From JAUYQR01 sp963822435 (GTDB lineage Bacteria; Pseudomonadota; Alphaproteobacteria; Rhodobacterales; Rhodobacteraceae), in contig CAWGHN010000004.1 in NCBI GenBank assembly GCA_963822435.1, positions 496,001-560,000 on the forward strand: DNA of 64,000 nt. Direction: 5' to 3'. The notes beneath the pieces are model-generated. The model saw nothing but the letters and a program-made list of their open reading frames with translations. It was not told the DNA's origin and did no database searches. Within the stretch, counting starts at the first letter, position 1. Each line of letters begins with the position of its first letter. Positions 51,636-60,354 of the stretch are shown here, piece by piece. The translations under genes were made by a program, and so were the position numbers.

Positions 51636-52507
51636 CCCTCGTGCGACCGGATCTCGGGGCCGCCGCAGATCGCGCTGTCGATCTTGCCGATCACGTCCTT
51701 GTCCTTGCCGACATAGTCGATCTGGTGCAGCAGCGTCTGGATCGCGGCGATGCGGGCGCGTTTCTTGTCATCCGACAGGATCACGGTCCACGGCGCGTTC
51801 TTGAAATGGCTTTTCTTCATCGTCTCGTCGATGGCGGCGGAGTAGTCGTCCCATTTCGGCAGGCCGTCGACATCAATCGACGACAGTTTCCATTGCTTCA
51901 GGGGGTCGGCCTCGCGGGCAAGGAAGCGGCGAAGCTGCTCGGCGCGCCCGACCTCGAGCCAGAACTTGATGACGACGATGCCTTCGTCGACCAGCATGTT
52001 TTCAAAATCAGGCAGTTGGCGGAAGAACTTCGCGCGTTCGTCGGGTTTGCAAAAGCCGAACACGTGCTCGATCATCGCGCGGTTGTACCAGCTGCGATCA
52101 AAGAGGGCCATTTCGCCCTTGGCGGGAAGCCAGTCAACGTAGCGCTGGAAATACCATTGCGCGGCCTCGCGGTCAGAGGGTTTGGACAAGGCCACGATGG
52201 CGGCGACGCGGGGGTTCATGTTGGCGCGCATCGCTTCGATGGTGCCGCCCTTGCCTGCGGCGTCGCGACCTTCGAACACCATCACGATGCGCTTGCCGGT
52301 GGCCTTTACGTCGGCTTGCAGGCGGGCGAGCTGGATTTGCAGGCCTTCCATGTGCCGGTCGTAATCCTTGCCCTTTATCTCTTCCCGGTAGGGATAGGAC
52401 TTGGTCAGGATGTCATCCTTGCCGGCCTTTTCGATGGCCTTGCGGATGGCGGCGGGCGCGCCTTCGCGGAAGTAGCGGCTGATGGCGCCGTCGAAGGGCA
52501 GATCCAT
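51632..52507 (-). CDS. ppk2: polyphosphate kinase 2
   Basis: A 291-residue PPK2-family kinase that moves phosphate between polyphosphate and nucleotides. Walker A reads VFEGRDAAGKGGTIEAM (about residue 82), Walker B/lid ALFDRSWYNRAMIEHV (about 136). Single-domain size fits class I PPK2, which mostly makes GTP or ATP from nucleoside diphosphates and polyphosphate. GAGGAACCC precedes ATG 52507. It is cotranscribed with a downstream TetR regulator. Confidence 0.92.
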   Translation of the reverse strand: MDLPFDGAISRYFREGAPAAIRKAIEKAGKDDILTKSYPYREEIKGKDYDRHMEGLQIQLARLQADVKATGKRIVMVFEGRDAAGKGGTIEAMRANMNPRVAAIVALSKPSDREAAQWYFQRYVDWLPAKGEMALFDRSWYNRAMIEHVFGFCKPDERAKFFRQLPDFENMLVDEGIVVIKFWLEVGRAEQLRRFLAREADPLKQWKLSSIDVDGLPKWDDYSAAIDETMKKSHFKNAPWTVILSDDKKRARIAAIQTLLHQIDYVGKDKDVIGKIDSAICGGPEIRSHEG

Positions 52508-52548
52508 GGGTTCCTCCGGGTTTTTGGCCAGTATGGCGATTGGGCGCG

Positions 52549-53481
52549 TCAGCGCAATGCGGCCCGTGCGATGGCGGCGATGACGACATCGGCATGGGCG
52601 TGGTGCGGCATGTGGCCGGCGCCGGGGATGGTGGTCAGGCGGGCATTGGGCAGACGCATGGCGAGGGGGCCGGAGTGGATGGCAAGCGGCACGATGGTGT
52701 CTTCGGTGCCGTGGATCAGCTCGATCGGAAGTGTAAGCGAGGCGTAGCGCGGTTCCATCGCCACCAGCTCGTCGCGAAGCGCGTTCACCTGGGCCGCGTT
52801 GGTGGCAAGCGAGGCGCGGCGGAGCGTGAGTTCCGTGCCAAGCCAGGCGTCATAGCCGGAGGGCACCGGGTCCGGTGCAAAGACGGCATTGACCGCGTTG
52901 GTGACGTAGGACTGCGGCACGAAGGCCGAGGCGAGGGGGACAAGGATCATCTGGCCGGGAAGGCTGGCGGTGGCGCGGTACCACGGGTCAAGCTTTCCGG
53001 GCCAGGGCAGGCTTGGCGCGCTGACGAGGACCAGCGCCTGCGGCCCGCCGGAAAGCGCCCAGGCAAGCGCGACGGAGCCACCGTAGGATTGGCCAAGGAC
53101 GATGGGACGTGGCGCGCCAAGCGCGGTTGCGGCGGCTTTCAGGACGCGGGCCTGGGCGGCAAGGCTGGTATCCGGGATCGGGTCGGAGTGACCAAGGCCG
53201 GGGCGATCGAAGGCGATGACGCGGTATTCCTGCGCCAGACGGTCAACGAGGCCGAAGGTGAAGTCGCGCAGCGACCCGCTGGCGCCGTGGATCAGCACAA
53301 GGTCCGGGCCGCTGCCGCGCATCACGTAGTGGATGCGGCGGCCTTCGATCGTGACGAACTGGCCGTCGGGCGGAAAATCGGCGTTGGCCGTGGCTTCGCG
53401 TGCGCTGGCGCGCCAATGCGTCAGTGCCGCAATCAGGACAAGGATCAGAAGGGCGCTAGAGGCCAATTTCGGCAGGGTCAT
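52549..53481 (-). CDS. membrane-anchored alpha/beta hydrolase
   Basis: A 310-residue hydrolase. The N-terminal hydrophobic stretch LASSALLILVLIAALTHW may be an anchor or uncleaved signal. Oxyanion motif LVLIHGASGSLRDF, nucleophile VLGQSYGGSVALAW, and His in GAGHMPHHAHAD are present. ATG 53481 overlaps the end of metA by 26 bp, so the two are cotranscribed. Substrate is unknown. Confidence 0.82.
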   Translation of the reverse strand: MTLPKLASSALLILVLIAALTHWRASAREATANADFPPDGQFVTIEGRRIHYVMRGSGPDLVLIHGASGSLRDFTFGLVDRLAQEYRVIAFDRPGLGHSDPIPDTSLAAQARVLKAAATALGAPRPIVLGQSYGGSVALAWALSGGPQALVLVSAPSLPWPGKLDPWYRATASLPGQMILVPLASAFVPQSYVTNAVNAVFAPDPVPSGYDAWLGTELTLRRASLATNAAQVNALRDELVAMEPRYASLTLPIELIHGTEDTIVPLAIHSGPLAMRLPNARLTTIPGAGHMPHHAHADVVIAAIARAALR

Positions 53482-54373
53482 AGGGCGTGGACTGGTAAAT
53501 CTCGTTGATCCAGTTGCCATATAGAAGGTGGGCGTGACTTCTCCACCGGTTCAGGGGCGGCATCGCGGGGTTGTCATCGGGATAGTAGTTCAAAGGCACG
53601 TTGATCGGGGTGCCGTGGGCGATGTCGCGGTCGTATTCCTGTTTCAGCGTGTCGCTGTCGTATTCAAAGTGGTTGAAGATGTAGAGCGCGCGGTGGGCGG
53701 CATCTTCGACCAGACAGGGGCCGACCTCGTCGGAGCCAAGCAGGGTCTTCAGACCGGCGGCGGCGTCGATTTCGGCCTGGCGCATTTCGGTCCATCGGGA
53801 GACGGGGATCACGAAATCGTCGGAAAACCCGCGCAGGTAGGGTGAGGTGGGGCACAGGTTGCGGTGCCGGAAGCAGCCGAACGCCTTGGCCGGCAGCATG
53901 TGTTTCTGCACGCCGTGGAAATGGTTGATCATCGCCATCCCGCCCCAGCAAACGCCGAAGGTGGATTGGACGTTGGTCTGGGTCCAGTCCATCACCTCGC
54001 ACAACTCGTCCCAATAGGTCACCTCCTCGAACGGCAGATGTTCGATGGGGGCGCCTGTGATGATCAGCCCGTCAAACTTCTCGCGCTTCACCTTCTGGAA
54101 CGGGCGGTAGAAGGTTGCCATGTGTTCGGCGGCGGTATTGCGCGTCTGGTGTTCGGACATGCGGATCAGGTGCAGGTCGATCTGCAGGGGCGTGGCGCCG
54201 ATCAGGCGGGCGAACTGGTTTTCCGTCTGGATCTTCTTTGGCATCAGGTTGAGCAGGCCGATCTTCAGCGGCCGGATATCCTGCCGCGCCGCCCGTTCGG
54301 GCGACATGACCATGACGCCCTCGTTCCGCAGAACGGCATAGGCGGGCAGGGTCTCGGGCAGGGTGATCGGCAT
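53456..54373 (-). CDS. metA: homoserine O-acetyltransferase (MetA type)
   Basis: A 305-residue MetA/HTS-fold enzyme that activates homoserine for methionine synthesis. The catalytic cysteine is in STFGVCWGGMAM, the His in FNHFEYDSDT. The segment GAPIEHLPFEEV has Glu where succinyl-using MetA proteins have Gly, so acetyl-CoA is the likely donor by family knowledge. ATG 54373 with AAGGAAG upstream was chosen. The gene is 26 bp after a P-loop ATPase; no room exists for a SAM riboswitch directly upstream. Confidence 0.92.
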   Translation of the reverse strand: MPITLPETLPAYAVLRNEGVMVMSPERAARQDIRPLKIGLLNLMPKKIQTENQFARLIGATPLQIDLHLIRMSEHQTRNTAAEHMATFYRPFQKVKREKFDGLIITGAPIEHLPFEEVTYWDELCEVMDWTQTNVQSTFGVCWGGMAMINHFHGVQKHMLPAKAFGCFRHRNLCPTSPYLRGFSDDFVIPVSRWTEMRQAEIDAAAGLKTLLGSDEVGPCLVEDAAHRALYIFNHFEYDSDTLKQEYDRDIAHGTPINVPLNYYPDDNPAMPPLNRWRSHAHLLYGNWINEIYQSTPYDPAEIGL

Positions 54374-54399
54374 ATCGGGGGCTTCCTTTCCAGCGGCAG

Positions 54400-55272
54400 T
54401 CAGTGGGCGGCGTCGATGGCGGTGGCCAGCATCGCGTCGAACCCGGCGGGGTCTTTCACCGCGGCCACCGCTTCGGCGGTGACCGTCACGCCCCATGTGG
54501 CCATCGCGGCGTAGCGCGGCTGACGGTGCGCCAGCGCGCGGGCGTAGGTCCAGCGCACGAAGGCATCAGGATCACAGTTTTCTTCTGTAACGGAATGGGT
54601 TGCGCGGTATTCTTCCCACGCCGCATGAAGAAATGCTGGCTGGTAATACATCGGCTTCGGCGCACGGTCAAAGCGACGAACAAGTTCGGCCGTGTGATCC
54701 TCGGACCCCTTGATCCAGACCAGAAGCAGAGTGTCGGCCAGTTGACGCATCACCGGATCGGCGGGATCAGCAGGATCGACCACCTCACAGATCGAACCGG
54801 ACGTGTCACAGACGAAGTTCTGGTAGCCATAGATCTCATGCGCGCGGTCGATGAAGCGCGCGGTATCGAGCATGGCGGCCACCTCGGCCTGGCGGTGCTG
54901 TTCCTGCCGGTTCATGTAGTCGGCAAATGGCACGCCGCCCTTGGCCGGATCGCCGGGCTTGCCAAGGTAGGTGGACAGGGGGGCGAGGTTGTTGAAGGTG
55001 ATGTTCGACGCGATGTAGACCGAGTCCGTCATCAGCAGCTCGCGCAAGAGCGGAACCTTCATCGCCTCGCGCTTGAAGTTGTCGGCGATGTATTCGTTCA
55101 TGTAGCGCGTGCCGATGCGGTAATCGACCGAGTAGTGGAACCAGCCTTTGCCGGACTGACCCTGATCGCGCAGCATGTTGGCAAGATACGTTTTGCCAAG
55201 GCCCGACATGCCGAAAAGCAGCACGCGCTTGCGCGGTGCGGACAGGTAATCCTTGCCGGTCTGATAGATCAT
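54400..55272 (-). CDS. P-loop ATPase of unknown function, upstream of metA
   Basis: A 290-residue protein with a Walker A loop LLFGMSGLGKTYLANML near residue 20. The rest resembles adenylate- or dephospho-CoA kinase-like proteins (FHYSVDYRIGTRYMNEYIAD, FVCDTSGSICEVV, LLLVWIKGSEDH) but I do not recognise a named family. It is the first gene of an operon with metA and a hydrolase. A conserved ATPase here could act on a nucleotide or sugar substrate; that is speculation. Confidence 0.75.
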   Translation of the reverse strand: MIYQTGKDYLSAPRKRVLLFGMSGLGKTYLANMLRDQGQSGKGWFHYSVDYRIGTRYMNEYIADNFKREAMKVPLLRELLMTDSVYIASNITFNNLAPLSTYLGKPGDPAKGGVPFADYMNRQEQHRQAEVAAMLDTARFIDRAHEIYGYQNFVCDTSGSICEVVDPADPADPVMRQLADTLLLVWIKGSEDHTAELVRRFDRAPKPMYYQPAFLHAAWEEYRATHSVTEENCDPDAFVRWTYARALAHRQPRYAAMATWGVTVTAEAVAAVKDPAGFDAMLATAIDAAH

Positions 55273-55324
55273 CGCGTCACCCCTTCGGCCCCCCTGTTAC
55301 CTTTGAGGCAGCGGAAGGACAACG

Positions 55325-55352
55325 AAAAACCCCGCCCGGATGAGGGGCGGGG
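55325..55352 (-). terminator. terminator of the FadL-like gene
   Basis: On the minus strand CCCCGCCC (55352-55345), loop CTCATCC, GGGCGGGG (55337-55330), then TTTTT (55329-55325). It lies 14 bp after the end of the porin gene. Confidence 0.93.
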
Positions 55353-55365
55353 TCTGGCGGGCAGG

Positions 55366-56431
55366 TCAGAACGTGTAGCCGACCTTGACGCCCAAGCCGA
55401 CGCCGGAATTGCCGGTGAAGTTGCCGCCCAGGATGTTTGTGGTGGTATCGCCAATGTCGACATAGCGAACACCGCCGGTGATCTTCATGTTGTCGAGCGA
55501 ATAGGTCGCGGCGAGGCCGATGCTCTTGTAGCCGTCGGTCGGACCAAGGTTGCCGCTCAGTTCGCCATCCGACGGCTCATACCCAAGCGAGCACTGCGCC
55601 CGACCAGGTTTCGTTGAAGCGCCGGCCAATGCCGAGGTTGTAGGTCACGCGGTCTTTCGGATAGGCAACCAGCGGCAAGCTGCCCGGCCGGGAAGTATAG
55701 ATCGGCGGGGAAATGTCGAACACCGACCAGTCCACCCAACGGATCGAGCCGAACAGCAGCGTATCCTTGGCGATGCCGGTCTGGAATTCCAGGTTCACCG
55801 ATTGCGGAACTTCGGTATCGAAGGTGGTTTCGAGGGTGCCAAGTTCCAGCGCTTCGAGCGAATGGGTGATCGACGAGTTGTAGGTCAGCGCGACGCGGGC
55901 CGCTATTTCCGGCTTTTCCCACGCGATGCCAACCACATAGCCAAGTTCGCTGTCGTTGTTGGTTGACAGTGTGTAGCCCGGCAACGCCACCACGCCCTTG
56001 ACGGTTTCATAGCGCAGGCCGCCGATGGCCGAGACATTGCCACCGAACTGGTAGCGCAACAGGGCGGTGATCGCGGTAGAGGTAAGTTTTGCGGTCGACC
56101 CGGCCAGCGGATAGAATGTGCCTGCGGGATAGTCGACATTGGCCCCGATCGGCTGGTCGATGACCAGGGCAAAGTCCATCCTGTCGCCCACGTCCATCTT
56201 GTAGCCAAGGCTGTAGGACGTGAAACTGGGCGCCATATCGCCCGATGATGCGCCAAAGGCCGTACCGCTGACGTCAGGCGAAAACGAACCGAAGCTGAGT
56301 TCTGTGTAGCGGCCTTCTTCGAACAGGATCGCAACCGACTGGGACGATCGCTCGACCCCGCCGGCATGCGCCCCGCTGGCTGCGGCGGCCAGCGCGGCTG
56401 CCGTGGTGAGTATGCGTTTCATGTGTCTCAT
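55366..56431 (-). pseudogene. OmpP1/FadL/TodX-family outer membrane transporter, frameshifted
   Basis: The first part (56431 to 55577) has a signal peptide (MKRILTTAAALAAAASGAHAGG, ATG 56422 or 56431) and a beta-barrel with SLGYKMDVGDRMDFALVIDQ and RRFNETWSGAVLAW. It then stops. The barrel continues in another frame: YEPSDGELSGNLGPTDGYKS to GVGLGVKVGYTF at 55366, with a terminal Phe as in outer membrane proteins. One extra G in the minus-strand GGG at 55584-55582 accounts for the break. FadL-type proteins take up hydrophobic compounds. Confidence 0.85.
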
Positions 56432-56517
56432 CCCGAAATTGAGATATCCCCAGGAAAGAGGCTAGGCTTTGGCCTAATATCGGTCAATCAATGACGCGGC
56501 GTCACGGTTTCGTGAAG

Positions 56518-57399
56518 TCACGCCTGTGGCGGAGTTGCCCGTGTCGCCCCGCGCAGGTTGATCCAGTTGCCAAGAAAGATCAGCGCGGCACCGATGAAAA
56601 GCGTGGCCTGCACCGGTTCGGCGTAGAACGCGGCGCCAATGGCGGCGATCATCGGCAGCCGGACAAAATCGATCGGCACGACGAAGCTGGCCGGCGCCAG
56701 CGCCAGGGCCGAGGTCAGGCACAGGTGCGCGGTGACGCCCGCGATGGCGATGAGGATCAGCCATGGCAGGGTTTGCAGCGTGGGAAGCGTATAGGCCCCG
56801 TCGGCCAGCATGGCCACGGTGCCGAATACCGCTTGCATCAGGGTCAGCCAGAAGAGGATTGTGACGATCGCCTCGCCCCGCGTAAGGGCCTTGGTCATCA
56901 GCGTGGTGGCGGCAAAGAAGAAGGCGGCCCCGATGGCGGCGACGACGCCAAGGTCAAGGTGGCCAAAATCGGGCCGTGCGACGATCAGGATGCCAAGAAA
57001 GCCAAGGCCGGCGGCGATCAGGCGGGGGCGGGTGAGACGTTCGCCAAGCACCAGTGGCGACAGCAGGATCACCCAGATCGGCGAGGTAAACTCCAGCGCG
57101 AAAACCTGGGCAAGCGGGATCATCGTGATCGCCCAGAACCAGAGAGACTGGCCGGTGAAGTGGAACACGTTGCGCACGAGGTGACTGGGCAGCCGGTCGG
57201 TGCGGACGCGGGTCAGGTGGCCCATCGCGGCGGCGACGGTGCAGACGATGACGAAGCCGATGGCGGACCGGAAGGCGAGGATCTCGAACGTGTCGTGGGT
57301 CTGCTTGATCTCGCGCGTGGCGACGGCCATCGCGGTGAAGGCGGCGATCGCACCGCACATCCAGAACACGGCGGCGAGGGGGCGGAAGACGGTTGGCAT
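56518..57399 (-). CDS. EamA-family (DMT superfamily) transporter
   Basis: A 293-residue membrane protein with ten hydrophobic segments made of two EamA repeats (residues about 5-140 and 150-285). The segment FHFTGQSLWFWAITMIPLAQ and GERLTRPRLIAAGLGFLGIL are typical. Substrate is not predictable; family members export metabolites or S-adenosylmethionine. It lies 36 bp downstream of a dehydrogenase gene. Confidence 0.85.
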   Translation of the reverse strand: MPTVFRPLAAVFWMCGAIAAFTAMAVATREIKQTHDTFEILAFRSAIGFVIVCTVAAAMGHLTRVRTDRLPSHLVRNVFHFTGQSLWFWAITMIPLAQVFALEFTSPIWVILLSPLVLGERLTRPRLIAAGLGFLGILIVARPDFGHLDLGVVAAIGAAFFFAATTLMTKALTRGEAIVTILFWLTLMQAVFGTVAMLADGAYTLPTLQTLPWLILIAIAGVTAHLCLTSALALAPASFVVPIDFVRLPMIAAIGAAFYAEPVQATLFIGAALIFLGNWINLRGATRATPPQA

Positions 57400-57435
57400 G
57401 GCGGCACCCTTGCCGGGCCGGGCCGGATTGTCCAG

Positions 57436-58425
57436 TCAGCCGGGGATGACAAGCACCTTCACTTCGCCCGCCGGGGCCGGGTTGGCGATGGCGTGGGCGG
57501 CTTCGGACAGGCGGATCACGCGGGATACTAGGGGGGCCACGTCAATCTGCCCGTCGCGCAGAAGCTGGATCGCGCGGGCTTGGGTAAAGGGGTTGATGAA
57601 GCTGTGGATCAGGCTGATTTCGCGAACGAGAAGGTCAAAGGGTTCGATGCGGACCTGTTCCCCTTTCGGCAGGACGCCCAGAACCACAACCCGGCCGCCC
57701 GCATTGGCAAGGCGGGGAGCCATTTCGACCGTTTGTGCCACGCCGGCACATTCAACCACAAGGTCGGCCCCGGGGCCGAGCAGCGCGCGCGCTTCGCCCT
57801 CTGTGCCGGCGGTCTGGCGGGCGCCGATGCGTTGCGCAAGGTTGCGCTTGCCGGGGTCGCGGGTCAGCAGCGTGACGTTGGCACCGGCGCGGGCGGCAAG
57901 CTGCACGGCCAGCAACCCGATCACCCCGCCGCCGATGACCAGCACCCGTTCGCCGGGGCGCGGCGCGCCGAGGTCGAGGCCGTGGAGCGTGCAGGCAAGG
58001 GGTTCGGCAAACGCGGCATGGTGGGGGTCAAGATCGCCAACCGCCAGTGCGCGGTGAGCAGGGATCACGGCGTATTCGGCAAGGCCGCCGTCGCGGTGGA
58101 TGCCGATGGCAACGTTGCGCGCACAGAGGTTGACGCGGCCACGCAGGCAGGCATCGCAGGCGCCGCAAGCGATGTTCGGATCGCAGGCGATGCGGGTGCC
58201 GAGGGCAAGGGTGACGCCGTCACCGGTGACTGCAACCTCGCCGGAAAATTCGTGGCCGAGGGTGACGGGCGGGGCGCAGGGAAATTCGCCTTTGAAGAGG
58301 TGGCGGTCGGTGCCGCAGATGCCGGCGGCCAGGACGCGCACCAGAACCTCGCCGGGGCCTGGGGTGGGGACGGGGAGGTTGACGGTGCGAATGTCGCCGG
58401 TGGCGAGAAGGCGTGTGGCATGCAT
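57436..58425 (-). CDS. zinc-dependent alcohol dehydrogenase (polyol/threonine type)
   Basis: A 329-residue medium-chain dehydrogenase. The catalytic zinc region GICGTDRHLFKGEF and GHEFSGEV and the structural zinc lobe CGACDACLRGRVNLC (residues about 88-102) are intact; the NAD-binding turn is VLVIGGGVIGLLAVQL. It resembles sorbitol or threonine dehydrogenases. ATG 58425 gives a normal N-terminus; upstream frame lacks homology. Confidence 0.85.
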   Translation of the reverse strand: MHATRLLATGDIRTVNLPVPTPGPGEVLVRVLAAGICGTDRHLFKGEFPCAPPVTLGHEFSGEVAVTGDGVTLALGTRIACDPNIACGACDACLRGRVNLCARNVAIGIHRDGGLAEYAVIPAHRALAVGDLDPHHAAFAEPLACTLHGLDLGAPRPGERVLVIGGGVIGLLAVQLAARAGANVTLLTRDPGKRNLAQRIGARQTAGTEGEARALLGPGADLVVECAGVAQTVEMAPRLANAGGRVVVLGVLPKGEQVRIEPFDLLVREISLIHSFINPFTQARAIQLLRDGQIDVAPLVSRVIRLSEAAHAIANPAPAGEVKVLVIPG

Positions 58426-58564
58426 GGTGCGGTGTCCCCCGGGGCCATACAGACGGCGCAGGTGCATGGCGTCAATCCCGCAAATCGACGGCAGCACAGG
58501 TCGAGCTGGGCGCACGGACCCGGACTGCCGTCAGATTCCCCCCCTCGCCAGGCCAGGGGCGTCG

Positions 58565-60136
58565 CTATTCCAGTTCGATCGTTCCGGGCGGTTTCGACGT
58601 GCAGTCGTAGAACACGCGGTTGATGCCAGGAACTTCCTGAATGATCCGCGTTGCGGTTTCGCCAAGGAAGTCGTGGGTAAAGGGGTAGTAGTCTGCCGTC
58701 ATGCCATCGACGGACGTGACGGCACGCAGGGCCAAAGCGTAGTCGTAGGTGCGACCGTCGCCCATCACGCCCACGGTTTTCATCGGCAGGATTGCGGCGA
58801 AGGCTTGCCAGATTTCGTCGTAAAGCCCGTGCTTGCGGATTTGGTCGATGTAGACCGCATCGGCGCGGCGCAGGATTTCCAGCTTTTCGGTGGTGATCTC
58901 GCCCGGGCAGCGAATTGCAAGGCCGGGGCCGGGGAAGGGGTGGCGCTTGACGAAGGGTTCGGGCAGGCCAAGTTCGCGGCCCAAGGCGCGGACCTCGTCC
59001 TTGAAGAGCTCGCGCAGGGGTTCGACAAGCTTGAGGCCCATCTTTTCCGGCAACCCACCGACGTTGTGGTGCGACTTGATGGTGACCGAGGGCCCCCCCG
59101 AAAAGCTGACGCTTTCGATCACATCGGGGTAGAGGGTGCCTTGCGCAAGGAAGGTGGCGCCGCCGACCGCGTGCGCGTGTTTCTGGAACACGTCGATGAA
59201 GAGGCGACCGATGGTCTTGCGCTTCACCTCCGGGTCCGAGACGCCGCTCAGAGCGCCGAGGAACAGGGCAGATTCGTCGGCGTGGATCAACGGAATGTTG
59301 TAGGTGTCGCGGAACATGGTGACGACCTGTTCGGCTTCCCCCAGGCGCAGAAGGCCGTGGTCGACAAAGACGCACGTGAGCTGGTCGCCGATCGCCTCGT
59401 GGATCAGGACGGCGGCGACGGAGCTGTCGACGCCGCCCGACAGGCCGCAGATCACCTTGGCGTCGCCAACCTGCGCGCGGATCTTGGCAATCGCCTCCTC
59501 GCGGTAGGCGCCCATCGTCCAGTCGCCCTTGAACCCGGCAAGACGGACGAAGTTCTCGTAAAGCTGCGCGCCCTTCGGGGTATGGTGCACCTCAGGGTGG
59601 AACTGCACGGCGTAGAAGTGGCGCGAAGGGTCGGCGGTGATCGCGAAAGGAGCGTTCGGCGAGGTGCCGTAGACCGAGAAACCCGGAGCGATTTCAGAGA
59701 CATGGTCGCCGTGGCTCATCCAGACCTGTTCGCGGGCGAGGGGGCCGTCTTCGGGTGGGAACCATCCGGCGAGGATCGGGTGGGTAAGATCGGTCGGGGT
59801 GACATAGGCGCGGCCGAACTCGGCGGTGCCGTGACCGCGTTCGACCTTGCCGCCGAGGCAGTGCATCATCACCTGCTGGCCGTAGCAGATGCCGAGGATC
59901 GGCACGCCGGCGGTAAAGGCCGAGGCCGGTGGCATCGGCGCGCCGTCGGCAAAGACCGACGCCGGGCCGCCCGAGAAGATGATCGCCTTCGGTGCGAAGG
60001 CCTGAAGGAAGGCATCGTCCACCCGGTTGTAGGGGTGGATTTCGCAGTAGACGTTCAATTCGCGCAGGCGCCGCGCGATGAGTTGCGTCACCTGGGAGCC
60101 GAAGTCGATGATGAGGAGGCGGTCGTGATGTGTCAT
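58565..60136 (-). CDS. guaA: GMP synthase (glutamine-hydrolysing)
   Basis: A 523-residue bifunctional enzyme. The N-terminal class I amidotransferase starts LLIIDFGSQVTQLIARRLRE, with nucleophile Cys in GICYGQQVMMHCLGG and His in VQFHPEVHHTP. The ATP-pyrophosphatase part has GLSGGVDSSVAAVL (about residue 233), and the C-terminal dimerisation domain ends DCTSKPPGTIELE. It converts XMP to GMP. ATG 60136 was chosen; the frame upstream runs through a repeat element. Confidence 0.96.
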   Translation of the reverse strand: MTHHDRLLIIDFGSQVTQLIARRLRELNVYCEIHPYNRVDDAFLQAFAPKAIIFSGGPASVFADGAPMPPASAFTAGVPILGICYGQQVMMHCLGGKVERGHGTAEFGRAYVTPTDLTHPILAGWFPPEDGPLAREQVWMSHGDHVSEIAPGFSVYGTSPNAPFAITADPSRHFYAVQFHPEVHHTPKGAQLYENFVRLAGFKGDWTMGAYREEAIAKIRAQVGDAKVICGLSGGVDSSVAAVLIHEAIGDQLTCVFVDHGLLRLGEAEQVVTMFRDTYNIPLIHADESALFLGALSGVSDPEVKRKTIGRLFIDVFQKHAHAVGGATFLAQGTLYPDVIESVSFSGGPSVTIKSHHNVGGLPEKMGLKLVEPLRELFKDEVRALGRELGLPEPFVKRHPFPGPGLAIRCPGEITTEKLEILRRADAVYIDQIRKHGLYDEIWQAFAAILPMKTVGVMGDGRTYDYALALRAVTSVDGMTADYYPFTHDFLGETATRIIQEVPGINRVFYDCTSKPPGTIELE

Positions 60137-60188
60137 GGCCTCGCGTAGCCTTTGAAGCGGCGTTTCGCAAGGGGCCGACCGGTGGCAA

Positions 60189-60240
60189 GCGGGGGTTTCA
60201 CACCCCCGCACCCCCGTGGAGTATTTTCGAAAAGAGCAAG
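60189..60240 (+). repeat. dispersed hairpin element, copy 4
   Basis: GCGGGGG, loop TTTCACA, CCCCCGC (60189-60209), followed by ACCCCCGTGGAGTATTTTCG and AAAAGAGCAAG. It lies between the divergent guaA and mttB-like genes, in the same strand orientation as the other three copies. Confidence 0.85.
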
Positions 60241-60354
60241 GCGCTGTCGTTTTCAAGCGGAAGGGGTGTCGCTTTTGGCGGGCAAGCGGCGGTTTCAAGT
60301 CGGGAAAGCGACCGGTTTGGCGGCATAAGGATCGCAAAAGCGTTGGAGGCGATG

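Noticed and set aside
54374..54399. SAM riboswitch before metA
   Set aside because: Only 26 bp separate metA from the upstream gene, too short for any SAM riboswitch class, and no matching structure was seen further up.
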